Positions 11,770 to 21,957 of a stretch of DNA of 25,646 nucleotides are shown one piece after another. Each line of letters begins with the position of its first letter. The stretch's first letter is position 1. The DNA is taken from NCBI GenBank assembly GCA_000827265.1, contig KN834761.1:911556-937201 (forward strand). The letters are read 5' to 3'. This stretch comes from Collybiopsis luxurians FD-317 M1 (lineage: Eukaryota; Basidiomycota; Agaricomycetes; Agaricales; Omphalotaceae). The notes below the pieces were generated by a model that did not search any database, was not told the DNA's origin, and was given only the letters and a program-made list of their open reading frames with translations. Made by a program: the position numbers and the translations under genes.

Positions 11770-12935
11770 AATAGTTGATAATGATAGTTAATGCTGAGAT
11801 TCGGGTAATATGAGAGGTGATTGGGGTGCTCGAGGTCGAGGATGATGATGGTAAGAAGATAACACGTTTTTCTTTTTGTTCCCTATAACATGTGTGCGCG
11901 CGACAGAAGGTCCAAGCTTTTGATGCAACGCCACACTGTGACTCAGCCTATCCGGCATTTGGACGGCACTTTTCATTTTCTTTTGTTGATGAACCGCCAT
12001 GGTCTGTGACTTGAACAACGAGCAAACGGTGTGCAGAATAAAGAGATCGCCGCTGATTGAATACTCGCTTAGAGTCTTACATGTCATCAGGAGGCAAGGG
12101 AAAAATTAACCTCAACAACACACCAGTCGCTTTGTCAAGCTCTACAGCTTTTTTGCCGTCAACGCCCTTGCCGAATTTCAGCGTGGATGTTGAGGTGGAT
12201 TCTTCAAAAAGGATTCTATAAGCCCCCAAAGCTAAGTGATAGGTGCGACGTCTGAAGATGCATCGAAAAAGACGGGAAAAGGAAAGGAAAGGGAAGTAAT
12301 AAAGTCAAACAAAAGGTACGCGTTATACGATTCGGGTTTCGACTTTATTTCATCTCCTACCTATATTCCGCAAACGCACATCGAGATTTACTTCCTATCG
12401 ACATTCGAGAGGTCAACCAGGAAAGCTACGCGATGTTTCATTCCAGGCGCGCTTGAGGCTCTGGACCGAGGGGCACGTTTTTCCTTTCCATCTATCGCTT
12501 AAACGGCTTGAGCCCAGAGAATCCGTTCAACGGCCTGTTCAGGTCTCCAATTCCATCTTTTCAAGGTTTCGATCTACACTAGAGGGGTCCGCTCTACATT
12601 CAGGACCGGAATAACCATACGACGTAGCTGCGGTACACGGTACAGTTTCGTTAAAAAACTCCTAAACGTCATCTTATCCGTACTTTTTTCTCCGAGTAGG
12701 CTTGCAGTGATTGCAAAAACTCAGTTTGGAATTCCACAACGGTCTCTCCGCACACCTATATGTCGACAGGGCCATGTCAATCCGAGTCTGGACCTATTGC
12801 GGGGGCATGATAGGACTCGTATTTATGTAGCCCGGGTTTACTGGATTCCCCAGAGCTCATGTTCATTTCCTTCGCGGCTATCCAGTTTCTCCTCGGTTCC
12901 CGTCGTTCGTAGGTTATAGCCCGTCCTCGATAACA
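11770..12935. other. Region with small weak open frames, no supported gene
   Basis: Three stretches deserve mention. A minus-strand frame from an ATG at 12087 to 11788 contains a second ATG in good context (MAVHQQKKMKSAVQ). A plus-strand ATG at 12081 opens a 46-codon frame ending at 12221 (MSSGGKGKINLNN). Another plus-strand frame runs from 12236 to 12502 with a Lys-rich start (KKTGKGKERE). Just after it, 12503-12580 reads PENPFNGLFRSPIPSFQGF in a different frame. I could not connect these by splice sites of sensible phase, so they may be pieces of one decayed plus-strand gene, or chance. The rest should contain the promoters of the genes on both sides. Confidence 0.3.
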
Positions 12936-13801
12936 ATGGTCTTCTTGCGGGTCTTCGCTCTTATTTGCGCCCTGACAACGGAGCGTTGCTTTCGGCAGTG
13001 CAGCAAGTCTCGCCACTCGTACTATCGACACTTCTTCTAATGGAAAACGTATGGCGAATGGCCTTGCTCCTCTTTGGCCCGCTACCTTGCCTCGGAATCC
13101 CAAGGCGAGACGATCTGTCGGTATGTTGTCCTACTTCAGGTGCTTGCGTTGTAGCATCGCCTAACAGAACTTACCGTACGGTCAAAAAAAGTGTTGACCG
13201 TCGCGACCCCAGCGCTCCCACCCCATCGCACATTCCTACCTAACTCGAACAGCTCTTCCCGTTTGAGATAAAATGCTAATTTCTACTTCAGTTGGATCCC
13301 TACTCCAGAGCGCCTTGCACCCCCGTCTCAGCAAACGGATATAACTACAAGATGTTTTACAGCGGTTCTGGATACACGTACGTATACCATTCACTTCTCC
13401 TCTCCTATGAAAGAAGACTCAACTCTCCTCTTGCGAATACTTAGCCTGAACTACAACAACCCTGGTAACTGGGCTGGTCATCCGCCGATGGTCCTCACAT
13501 TGGACGGGTCAACCGAAACCTGCACTGCGATTCAGACCTGCGCCAACGCAGCTCGAGCTCAAATAAACGTATATTACACATTCGATCTTCATTACGATGA
13601 ATCCGTTGATATGTGGTACTGTGTTCAGTTTTACGATTATGTGCGTTATTGTTCTAGATCTCATTCGGTTCCTCGCTGACCCATCTGATTTTTTTGTTTT
13701 TTACACAAAAACCCAAAACAAAAAAACAGAGTTCTGATGCTGGCTTATTCAACGTTGCGGATGCTAATGTGATTGCGGGTTACGGGTTCATAAAGTATTG
13801 A
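12936..13801 (+). CDS. Small secreted cysteine-bearing protein, 5' half apparently frame-broken
   Basis: The 3' part is firm: exons 13292-13377, 13445-13640 and 13730-13801 join in phase across 67- and 89-nt introns. They code for a tail with APCTPVSANGYNYKMFYSG, an ETCTAIQTCANAA cysteine pair, a Tyr/Phe-rich strand ending MWYCVQFYDY, and a FNVADANVIAGYGF end. This layout resembles small secreted proteins common in mushrooms. The ATG at 12936 begins MVFLRVFALICAL, a good signal-peptide core. The next coding-like text (GKRMANGLAPLWP, from about 13042) is in another frame, and no intron joins them. A plausible path onward uses 13121-13167 and 13191-13291 as introns. Either the gene is broken, the sequence has an indel near 12975, or translation starts at the ATG at 13051 without a signal. 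The function is unknown. Confidence 0.6.
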
Positions 13802-14596
13802 TTTGCCGGTTAGTACGAGTATACTGGGAGTTGTTGAAACGGAGGCGATTGTTTTTTTCACTGTACTGTCTTTTGGGATTAAGGATTAATGCTCCGGACT
13901 TTCGGATGGTTGGTTCCCCGTCACTAGAGCTTTCTTGGAGATCGATATCTACTATCCACATTTTACTGATCGATGGTAGAGACTCAATTGTATACCCTTT
14001 AATTACTTCGTATGTAAACAAATCAACCTTGAAGAAGCGGACACATTCCAGTTGTGTAAGTAAAACCACGCTGCAGAGCGAATAGTTGATGGATCTTTGA
14101 GGTACTTGCTGTATTCCTCCTGACCGCTCTGTCGAAATCATACCGCATCTTCCATTCTGTTCAAAATTAGCCCGCATCTTTCCATTTATTTTTCAAGCCG
14201 TCTCTGGAGCTTAGCTTTATACGATAACGTTTCCGCCCTTGGGAATACAATACAATACAACAACTGCAAGGAACATAAAATACCCCCACTAATGTATGAC
14301 CGAGAATGAGGGTTTTATTAATATTGTGGTCCCCTTCAACATCGACTGGATAGTTATCCTCATCATATCACATCCTAGCAGGCGTACCTAAGACGACTTG
14401 AATCGTATCACCGATCTCGCGTGCTAGTGCAGTAGTGAGCGTTCAAAAAAAAAAGAGTCAGTATTCCGAGTCGGCTTCCCTCGAAACGAAAGCGAAACCA
14501 GGAAGGATCCTGTTTATGTTCACTCACCCATCTCGCCTATCTCTGCTACTTTATTCTTTCTCACCACCTTTTCCTTGCCTGACCTTCCTCTTTGCG
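13802..14596. other. Intergenic, end of the CG-rich part
   Basis: This follows the secreted-protein gene. Frames are short and overlap on both strands, with no splice logic. Sequence near 14,500-14,590 is C/T-rich like a fungal promoter and leads to the ATG at 14597. I see no RNA gene or repeat of note. Confidence 0.45.
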
Positions 14597-14833
14597 ATGC
14601 ATCAAGTGCTCGAGGTCAAGTCTTTGCATCCCAGTGGCCAACCCATTATTGCAGATATAGAGTTTTGTGACAAGAGATCCAGCGATTCCTTGAGTGATGT
14701 GTCAAAACAAGTTTATGAAGTGTGCAAAGTGCAAAGAATGGGAGTTTCAAATCACTACAGGCTACATGAATGTTATCTGGTGGTTGTCTCACCACTGGTG
14801 AATTTTCAGTTAGTACAGTGCCATACCACTTAG
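14597..14833 (+). CDS. Possible small hypothetical protein at the composition border
   Basis: An ATG after a pyrimidine-rich leader opens 78 codons starting MHQVLEVKSLHPSGQPIIAD. The first third has normal CG content, but from about 14,650 the sequence becomes CG-poor like everything to the right. The frame could therefore be the 5' end of a host gene that was interrupted when transposon sequence arrived. I recognise no domain. Confidence 0.25.
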   Translation: MHQVLEVKSLHPSGQPIIADIEFCDKRSSDSLSDVSKQVYEVCKVQRMGVSNHYRLHECYLVVVSPLVNFQLVQCHTT

Positions 14834-15172
14834 GTCATTTGGCCCTGAGATAATCTCAATGGGCTTGAGTTGAATATTCTGCATTCAAGTGCACAAGGCC
14901 TAAGGCATAGAGCACATTGTACCCTATGAAGTCTAAGGTCAATCCAAGCACATAATTTGATATATTGACATTAATGCACTATTTCAGGGCTATTTACATA
15001 CAAGTCTGCTGAAAACACATTAGAAATACAACTAATTGAAACTGCAAATGAACACATGATTCTACATTTAATACAAGTCTGTAGGTGATAGTGAGCCTTC
15101 ACCCAAGTACCTACAAACCTGGGTGGAAGGGAAAAAAAGAAAACAAGTGTAAATTACTGCTTACTTGTGGCA
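14834..15172. other. AT-rich, CG-free stretch downstream of the transposon gene
   Basis: There is no open frame of note. It contains no CG dinucleotide from 15,001 on and probably holds the 3' flank of the large element read on the minus strand. I looked for a terminal inverted repeat that pairs with sequence near 24-25.6 kb and did not find one. Confidence 0.4.
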
Positions 15173-16839
15173 CTATTTGCCTTTACCCCTTACTGCACCT
15201 TGGCTCTTTTTATGTTTGCCCCTAGGCTCCTGACTGTTGGAAATACCTGCAGCTTCTAGAATCTCCTCAAAGTTATCATTTCCTTGATCTGTCTTCCTCT
15301 TTGTATTCTTGAGATTAGAAATAAACTCCAGATTATCCCAAAAATCATCTGAATCCTTCTCAAGCAAATGTTTACCTGGGGCAAGGCCAGGGCCATGATA
15401 CTTGGTTGTATGTGTAGGATTCAAGCACAGAGAATAAGGATGAGATGGAGTTGGTGATAATTCCTGGTCTACATCCATTTTCATGCTTTTTATCTTTATT
15501 GGGGCATCTGGTAGTGGAATCAGTACACTCTTAGTTGGAGGTGTAAATGAGGCTATTTGATCTCTTCCAGCCAAGGTAAATACATTATCATTCTGACCAG
15601 GAACCCAAGCATATGGTGATCCATCTGCACAATAAGCAGTTACAACTTGAGCACCACTCTCAAAAAGCACCATATCTCCAAGAGACTTGACACGCTTTGA
15701 ACTTGGTAAACTGGTGAAACCATCAAGATTGGTGTAAACAGGAGGTACTTGTGTATCACATGATCCCTGAGATGCTGCTAATGCACTTTCTGGAAAACTG
15801 AGATGCCATTGTAGATAGCCACACTGTGGAGACAATGGCCCAAAAGTTTTTAGCTCACTTTCTTTGAATTTCTGAGCAAGGTGATAAATTTGAGCATCAT
15901 CATCAGAAGGCCAGTTTAGATAGACCCAAAGTACTACCAAACCACAGAGAACCTGTATAACTGGTATCATAGCCAATGCTCCTCCAAGATTCAAGCTAAA
16001 GGAAGAGGCTGGAAAAGAGTGTTGCTTAGAGATATTGCAGTTTCAGCAGAAAGAGACTGGTCTCCAGGAAGGAGATCATATGTAAAACAGTCATACTGGA
16101 AAGAATCTGCAAGCCTACTATTCAATGTCTCCCCAACCCAATCCTTGAAATATGGCACTATAGGATGTTGATGTTGCCCAGAGTTAGTCACTATTTGAAT
16201 AATGCTACCTTGTGCTTCTTCTAATGCCTCAGTGATAGCTGAATTTGTATATGCAAATAATTCATGTGCATCATCATAAAGTGCAATAGGCCATTGAATA
16301 TATGCCAGGTCCTCTGGAAGGAAAAGGTCCTTATATGCATCCCATACATCTCCAACTGACAGAGACAGCACTTCTGATAGTGGCTTCTCATTAGATTGGT
16401 AGATGTTGCCAGGAAACCAGGAAAGTGTCAGGTCTGTTGAATCAGGAACTGAGGCTATTACCTTAGCTGCATGATACTTGGCACCCTTCCTGTCTGGTTG
16501 AGCTTTTAACATAATAAATTGACCAACAAGCTTATTGTATGCCTGTTTGCAATTATTGCACTCTCCACAGCAGTTGCAACTATCCAAATCAATATCCTGC
16601 AATGCAACTTCAGGTAAAGCATCACTGAGTTGATTGCTAATGTCAGCTTCTTTGGTACTTCCAGCCATAAGCTTAGCAGCAACATTGGAGACATTTGCAG
16701 TAGAGCCAACAGAATCAAAGTTTAGGGATATTGGAGGTGCCCCATCTTTTTCAATATCATAAACTGGCCTGACAAACTTTTGCCATGCAGCTTCACCAAT
16801 AGTATAAGCTTTTCTCAAACTTTCAACCTGATATTTTTC
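15173..16839 (-). pseudogene. C-terminal region of the transposon protein
   Basis: A spliced exon begins at 16839 after a 49-nt intron (16840-16888; GTATGT, ending ACAG) with EKYQVESLRKAYTIGEAA and runs to a stop at 15173. It carries a cysteine cluster, SCNCCGECNNC (about 16.56 kb), and later a hydrophobic stretch, MIPVIQVLCGLVVLWVYL (about 15.95 kb), that could be a buried helix or a membrane segment. The end is Lys/Gly-rich. The frame slips near 16,013-16,016: one more T in the coding strand would join SNTLF to PASSFSLNLGG. I recognise no domain. Context makes it the tail of the transposon polyprotein or a second gene of the element. Confidence 0.6.
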
Positions 16840-16888
16840 CTGTAGCCAAATTAGAAATATAACTAATAAAAACAACATTTAAACATAC

Positions 16889-18143
16889 CGAGACAGTATC
16901 AGATGGTCAAATATAAGCATAAAAATCAAGATTTCCAACCCATTGCTGATCAATAACATTTTCATCACCAGAAAGTTCCAAATGGCCTCATTTAGCCTTT
17001 GGAATCTGCATGTCATTATAGTGATAAGTTTGTACTTTCCCTTCATAAGGGATGAGAATATCAGTAGTGTAGTGACCACTGTGAAAGACTGATCTCCCGA
17101 CAAGCTTATATGTAATACAAGGTGTACTTTCTGGATCTGCTCCAAAGGTGACAGGAACTTTGATAGTATGAGACATGTGAAAGGAAACACCCAGGAAGTT
17201 AGCAAGTGCATCATCTGGAGGACTAACATTCAAAAATCTTGGCCAAGAGGTATATACATGAGTCATTTCTGAAGATACCAAGTGACTATACCAAGTGACA
17301 GCTGGAAAATGGGCATAATGGAGAAGACTCCAAATGAACTGGTAGAGAGCCCCTAGCACCCTGTGGTCCATTGCCTGGATTTCTTGGAATAAAGTCCTGA
17401 AGGTACTGGTTCAAGTCAATGACTTTGGTCTTAGGATGCAAAGTAAGAAACTTCTGAATCTCCCACTGTTCAAACTTCAGAGCTGGATGCCACTGAGTAC
17501 TAGGTAATGCAAATTCATGACCAGAATGACACTTCCAATGGGATGTGTGCTGTATAAAGAAGTAGAGCTTAACACTAGGAGGAACTCTTTCATCCATGAC
17601 TGTGCAATTCATCCAAGTCCTGGAACAGCCAAAATCACCAATATCATGCAGCTGGTAAATATTAGATATAGCATTGCAGACAATATCTTGAATCTCCTTT
17701 AGCATAGCTTTGGCATTGTGAGGCTTACCACTTTCCATCACTTGAATTCAGGTCTGGTGGTGGGAAAAAATTTGTTGAAGGGTGGTACCAGAAGGAAAAA
17801 TGGATAACATTTCTTTTCTCTCTGTCATAGAACATCTGTGAAATGCACAAAACCATAGCTCCAAACCTCCATCAAAAAAGCATGAGTTATTATCCCATAT
17901 GTATGATTGTAGGAGACAGATCTTGGGAATCAAGCTAGAGCTAACTAAAGGTGAATCTCCAGAACTGGAAGGTTGAGACACTGCTGTTTGTTGTCCTGAG
18001 ATAGAAGCCAATGCAGACTCAGTATCTGGAGCTCGGCCATCATTTTCATCCCAGTGTACATGGCACTCTGGACAAGGATTTATATGCATTGATTTTGGGG
18101 GATCAAGATGACCATCCATTATTGCACTATATTGTGCCTCATG
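16889..18143 (-). pseudogene. Ubiquitin-hydrolase-like cysteine peptidase segment of the transposon
   Basis: Coding text begins HEAQYSAIMDGHLDPPKS directly after the transposase tail. A Cys box, IWDNNSCFFDGGLELWF, has its Cys codon near 17,881. A His box, VFHSGHYTTDILIPYEG, has its His near 17,073 and is followed by a short acidic/amide motif, YHYNDMQ. That order of Cys, then His, then Asn/Asp is what papain-fold ubiquitin hydrolases show, where an Asn precedes the Cys and a Tyr follows the His. In-frame TGA codons occur at 17748-17750, 16988-16990 and 16907-16909, and there is a frame change near 17,350, so it is not functional as it stands. Mobile elements in mushrooms and plants can carry such SUMO/ubiquitin peptidases. 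The assignment to the USP group rather than Ulp1 is my inference. Confidence 0.6.
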
Positions 18144-18459
18144 CTACTTGACATATAAAAATAGGTTATGAACTCCTGCCAAAGCATCAAAGTCTGTCCC
18201 CTGTGCATAGTGTAAGTTTGCATGTTGGCCTTCTACAGGATTGGAAGTGCTGGGAATAGCATTTGCTAGGTCTGGATTGACAATACTTTTGGCAGGAAAG
18301 ATCATAGATGCAATTTTTGGACAAAGCCACCAAGCAAGCCACCCATCAATTTGAGGAAATTGAGAGTGCAGCTGCCCTATGCAGTGATCAAAGTGATCAA
18401 CTGCAGTAGAACTACTAGTCAAAGTATGAAGAGTTAGTGCAAGGTCTTTCTGAAGCTCT
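18144..18459 (-). pseudogene. 3' part of the DDE transposase core
   Basis: The text reads TSSSTAVDHFDHCIGQLHSQ, then GWLAWWLCPKIASMIFPAK, then STSNPVEGQHANLHYA, and ends FLYVK with a TAG stop. The Glu in NPVEGQH (near 18,232) sits where MULE-type transposases place their third catalytic acid, in a Ser/Thr-Asn-x-x-Glu motif. The upstream end of this exon coincides with the border of the nested element at 18,460. The first two acids lie on the other side of that insertion, near 22,430 and 22,167. Confidence 0.6.
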
Positions 18460-18507
18460 CAGGTATGGAAAGCCGGAAGGCCTCGCTCATGTCTGAGGCT
18501 GATCATC
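18460..18507 (+). repeat. Left terminal inverted repeat of the nested element
   Basis: Begins CAGGTATGGAAAGCCGGAAG, continues GGCCTCGCTCATGTCTGAGG, and fades near GATCATC. It pairs with the right end at 21,911-21,957. It keeps two CG sites where the right copy has TG or CA, as expected if the copies lost methylated cytosines differently. Confidence 0.65.
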
Positions 18508-21500
18508 AATGTCCCTTGATGGGACCCAGGTCACTGCATGTTAGATTATTTTCATTACTAATCTCCTTATTCACCTGTTGCCACTGCTGAGAGTGCCAGA
18601 TTATGTGAACAGTGTTGCCCTGTAAACTTAGGAGACCAAGTTCAAGTGCTTCCATCATTGTAGAGTGTGCATATTTGATTCATGCACACGTGTAGACTGA
18701 AAATGAAACCAAGCACAACCATAAACCATAGAAGAGTAGCGTAAGTGTCGCCATTGCAAAAACTTGAAACTCTACAGGATAATTATCTGGTAATGCAAGA
18801 GCATTTCATCCTTATTTCCCTTCCATCTTGCCAACAGGTGGCTCAAGGGATTCAACTGAAGCTGTTGCATGCTATTATGAGTGCATGGAGTGAAATGAAA
18901 TGCTGAGTTTCTGTTCTGGTGAATTCCGTGCCTGATCCTTGACAGGCAATTTTATATTAACGGTATAATACTGATGACACAAGGTAATGTATTAAAGCTG
19001 ACATCATAATAAATTACAATCTGTTTCGAGTCTAGACTAAGCAGGGAGGTGACGGCATTTGAGTCACCAGACTTGACTCATCGGCGCCACCACACAGGGC
19101 ACGAGTAACTGCCATGTGGCAGCGTTGGCCCACTACCAATGGCAGGGCATCAAGTGCAAACCTCCTGCAAAAAGACCAGTGAAAAAATTCCAGTGTTAAA
19201 GGAACCCACCTGCAGTACATATCAAGTAGGTATAGCCATTGTCAATCAATGAGATAAGCCATTGCAAACAGCTTACATAAAGGAAGGCCCATAAAGATAC
19301 TATGGGTTACAAGGCAACTTCATTCTTTTGTTCCAGGTGTTAGTCTCCTCTGCAGAGCGGAATAGTTCCTTTCACACATTAGTTCTGTATAGGCTCAACA
19401 TTTACAATTATTACAATAGCTCAGCAGTTATGGTCCGGGCTTGAGGCAACAAAAATATGAACAAAAGAGCCAAGAGATAAATGTGTGGATTTGACAAGGC
19501 GAATATATGAGCACACTAGGCTCAGTTGAGCACTGTGTAAGAAAAGGAGATAAGCTACTGGTATATGGAGAATAATTTTGCATTCAAGTGTGTTAGAACT
19601 GCAACATAATGGTGCAACACTTGCAGGTAGTTATCCTTCACTGTTCAATCAAGTTGCTCAAATAAGTTCACACTCACCTGAGAACTATTATCCATGTAGA
19701 AAGTTATGTCCCATTTTATTCTTTCCTTCCTTCCAAAGCACCTTCCACACAGATGAGGAATAGTAAGAACTTCTGGTATACACAGCTTTGATACCAAGCT
19801 TGAAGCTCTCTTGCATGGATCCAATGAAAAAGCTAATACTCCAGCTGGCATGGGTGAAGTACATACTGTAGGGACCAGATTGTAACTAATCAAGAAACAC
19901 TGAAAGACTACAGAAATTGAGAAAGCAGTAAAGGTGGGGTGAAGAAAAACCTCAGAAGAGGCTAGTTGGATGGTGCACATGACTTCCTTAGTAAAAAATT
20001 GTGAAGTTAGAGGCCACCCAGGAAAGGTGGATGGAAATAAAGTGTCACTGACCATAATAAAGGAGCACATTGTGGCTCGACCACAAAGACACTAGTCAAA
20101 TTAATTGAACTTAAACCACTAGGCAGTAAGTATGAGGGCATCACAATGTGACAGAAACTCACCTCAATTGGTGAGAAACAAGTGAGAGTGTTGTTGGAGA
20201 AAGCATCGGAACTCTGGTACCAGTAGCAAAAGCACAGGTCAAATCCACTACTAGGGATTTATTCATAGGTACATACTCTATATACTAAAATATAAAATAG
20301 GCTAAATGATCTACAATGTCACAGTAGAAACATCAAGCTATCTATCAATGGAAAAGGATAAAACTAACAGAAGGAAGAATGAGCTGCAAGCATTCCAATT
20401 GAATGCATGGATGCACATCCCCAACAGGTGTGGCTGCAGCTGTCATTCATAAGTGGCAAACTTAGCTGGAACAAAGAACAAAAACACAATAAGTATTTGC
20501 CTATACTGTGCTTCAAGTTCCCAGGCCACAGTTGGGAGTGGTAGTGCTAAACCCAGGTGTATGAAGCAAGGCACACCCAGCTTTGACACTTAAGATACAC
20601 ACCTCCCTACACCCATATCATGGATCAGCTGACATTTCACTTTCCCGATAAATTGCAATGCCGAATTTTGATGAGATGCCAATTCAGCAAATCAGGTTTT
20701 TAATTCAAATGTCACAATTTCAGGCAGATGCAAATATGCTCTATTGCAGAAACTCACTACTATATCTGACCCCATTCCGCGAGTTTTGTAAACTTTGGGA
20801 GAGCCGTAACAGTCACATCTGACTATGAATTCCAGTAGCTACATATTTGTATAGACTTGTTGATTTATTGTTGCTTGTTACTGAAATCTACTCGTTTCTG
20901 AATGTTCCATATTTGTTAAGAGGTAGTGATACACATTCACTCTTTTTGTATGTTATTCTTTATTTAAATCCATTCTTACCTCTTTCTCTTTTAGAATTTA
21001 TCTTTATCTCTCCATTGTCTTAGATTCCTGTCCTTTCTTCTGCAGAAATTAAGGCTTCTTGATGCTGTCCAGCTGTGATCCTTACTGATCCCTGCCAATA
21101 AAAATCCTTTGGAGATCCTTCCTCAATGAGACTTTGACTGAGGGTACCCTCTTCAAAGTAGCAAAAATACTTCCTCCAAAATGAGGAAGGAAGACTTGAA
21201 TTGTATCAACATCAACATCTACCTGTGGAGAAAGCAGCCGAAAATCAGAAAAGTTTGAGCCCTTTCCCTCTAACAACCCATGTCTGCAGGTCTCAGGAAA
21301 GAAGTATATTGTACATATGCCTAGTTGCAAATATGACTTATTACTGTGATAAATTCTATAGCCCTAAGTACAAATGAATATAGATATAATGTAAGTGAGT
21401 ACGAGATTGTTAGAATAGAAAAGGAAGTTGATGTACCCTCAGAATGAAGAATAACTATAAATACTATACTAAAGGAAGAAAGATGAGGAAGAGAATGAAA

Positions 21501-21910
21501 TAGATAAGGCTGAAACAAGTATGCAAGGATACCCACACAGAAGTAGAATATTATATATTCATTATACTTCTGTGGATAGAAGTTCTGAAGCCCAACAGGA
21601 CACCGTCATACTCACATGAATGGATGCACCTATGCATTGTTACATGTGGAATCCTCTATGCTAACACACTGCAGTCACATAACTAGTTACTTGCAGCCAT
21701 TAATGCATTTGCAGAAATTTACAGGACCTCTCATTCTATAACCAAGAATAACCATCAGCTATATTATTTTAAAAGTACCAATGGAAAAGAACCCTTCTTT
21801 TGAAAGCAGCAGTATACGCCATTGAGTGGGGTGAGAGTCTAATAAAACAGAGTATCCGAGGTCCCCTTACCAATTCAAAATCAAATGCCGAGATTGTATT
21901 ACATCAAAAG

Positions 21911-21957
21911 ATGATGAAACCTCGGTGACAAGTGAGGCCTTCCAGCTTTCTATACTT
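21911..21957 (-). repeat. Right terminal inverted repeat of the nested element
   Basis: Read on the minus strand it begins CAAGTATAGAAAGCTGGAAG, then GGCCTCACTTGTCACCGAGG, and ends in TTTCATCATC. The match to the left end is near-perfect for about 26 bases apart from four transitions, then shows small gaps. Confidence 0.65.

Larger units (their letters stand above)
18460..21957. mobile_element. Nested 3.5-kb element with imperfect terminal inverted repeats
   Basis: The two ends are inverted copies: CAGGTATGGAAAGCCGGAAG at the left and CAAGTATAGAAAGCTGGAAG when the right end is read on the minus strand. Both continue with GGCCTC and a weaker match for about 20 more bases. Differences in the best part are A/G or C/T only. 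It splits the transposase coding text of the host element between LIP and ESFRK, as expected for an insertion. Inside I find no recognisable transposase; the longest minus-strand frame (20070-19645) has no familiar motif. It looks like a non-autonomous or much decayed element. I could not identify a target duplication or the superfamily. Confidence 0.6.

Noticed and set aside
19040..19130. Short palindromes (GGTGAC...GTCACC, TGCCATGTGGCA)
   Set aside because: The arms are only five or six bases and are expected by chance in this length; no terminator or RNA structure can be claimed.
19645..20070. Minus-strand 141-codon frame inside the nested element
   Set aside because: It has no recognisable motif and low-complexity hydrophobic content. 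The sequence is AT-rich and could be open by chance.
18460..21957. Nested element as a CACTA transposon
   Set aside because: The ends begin CAGGTATGG or CAAGTATAG, not CACTA/CACTG, and no 3-bp target duplication could be identified.
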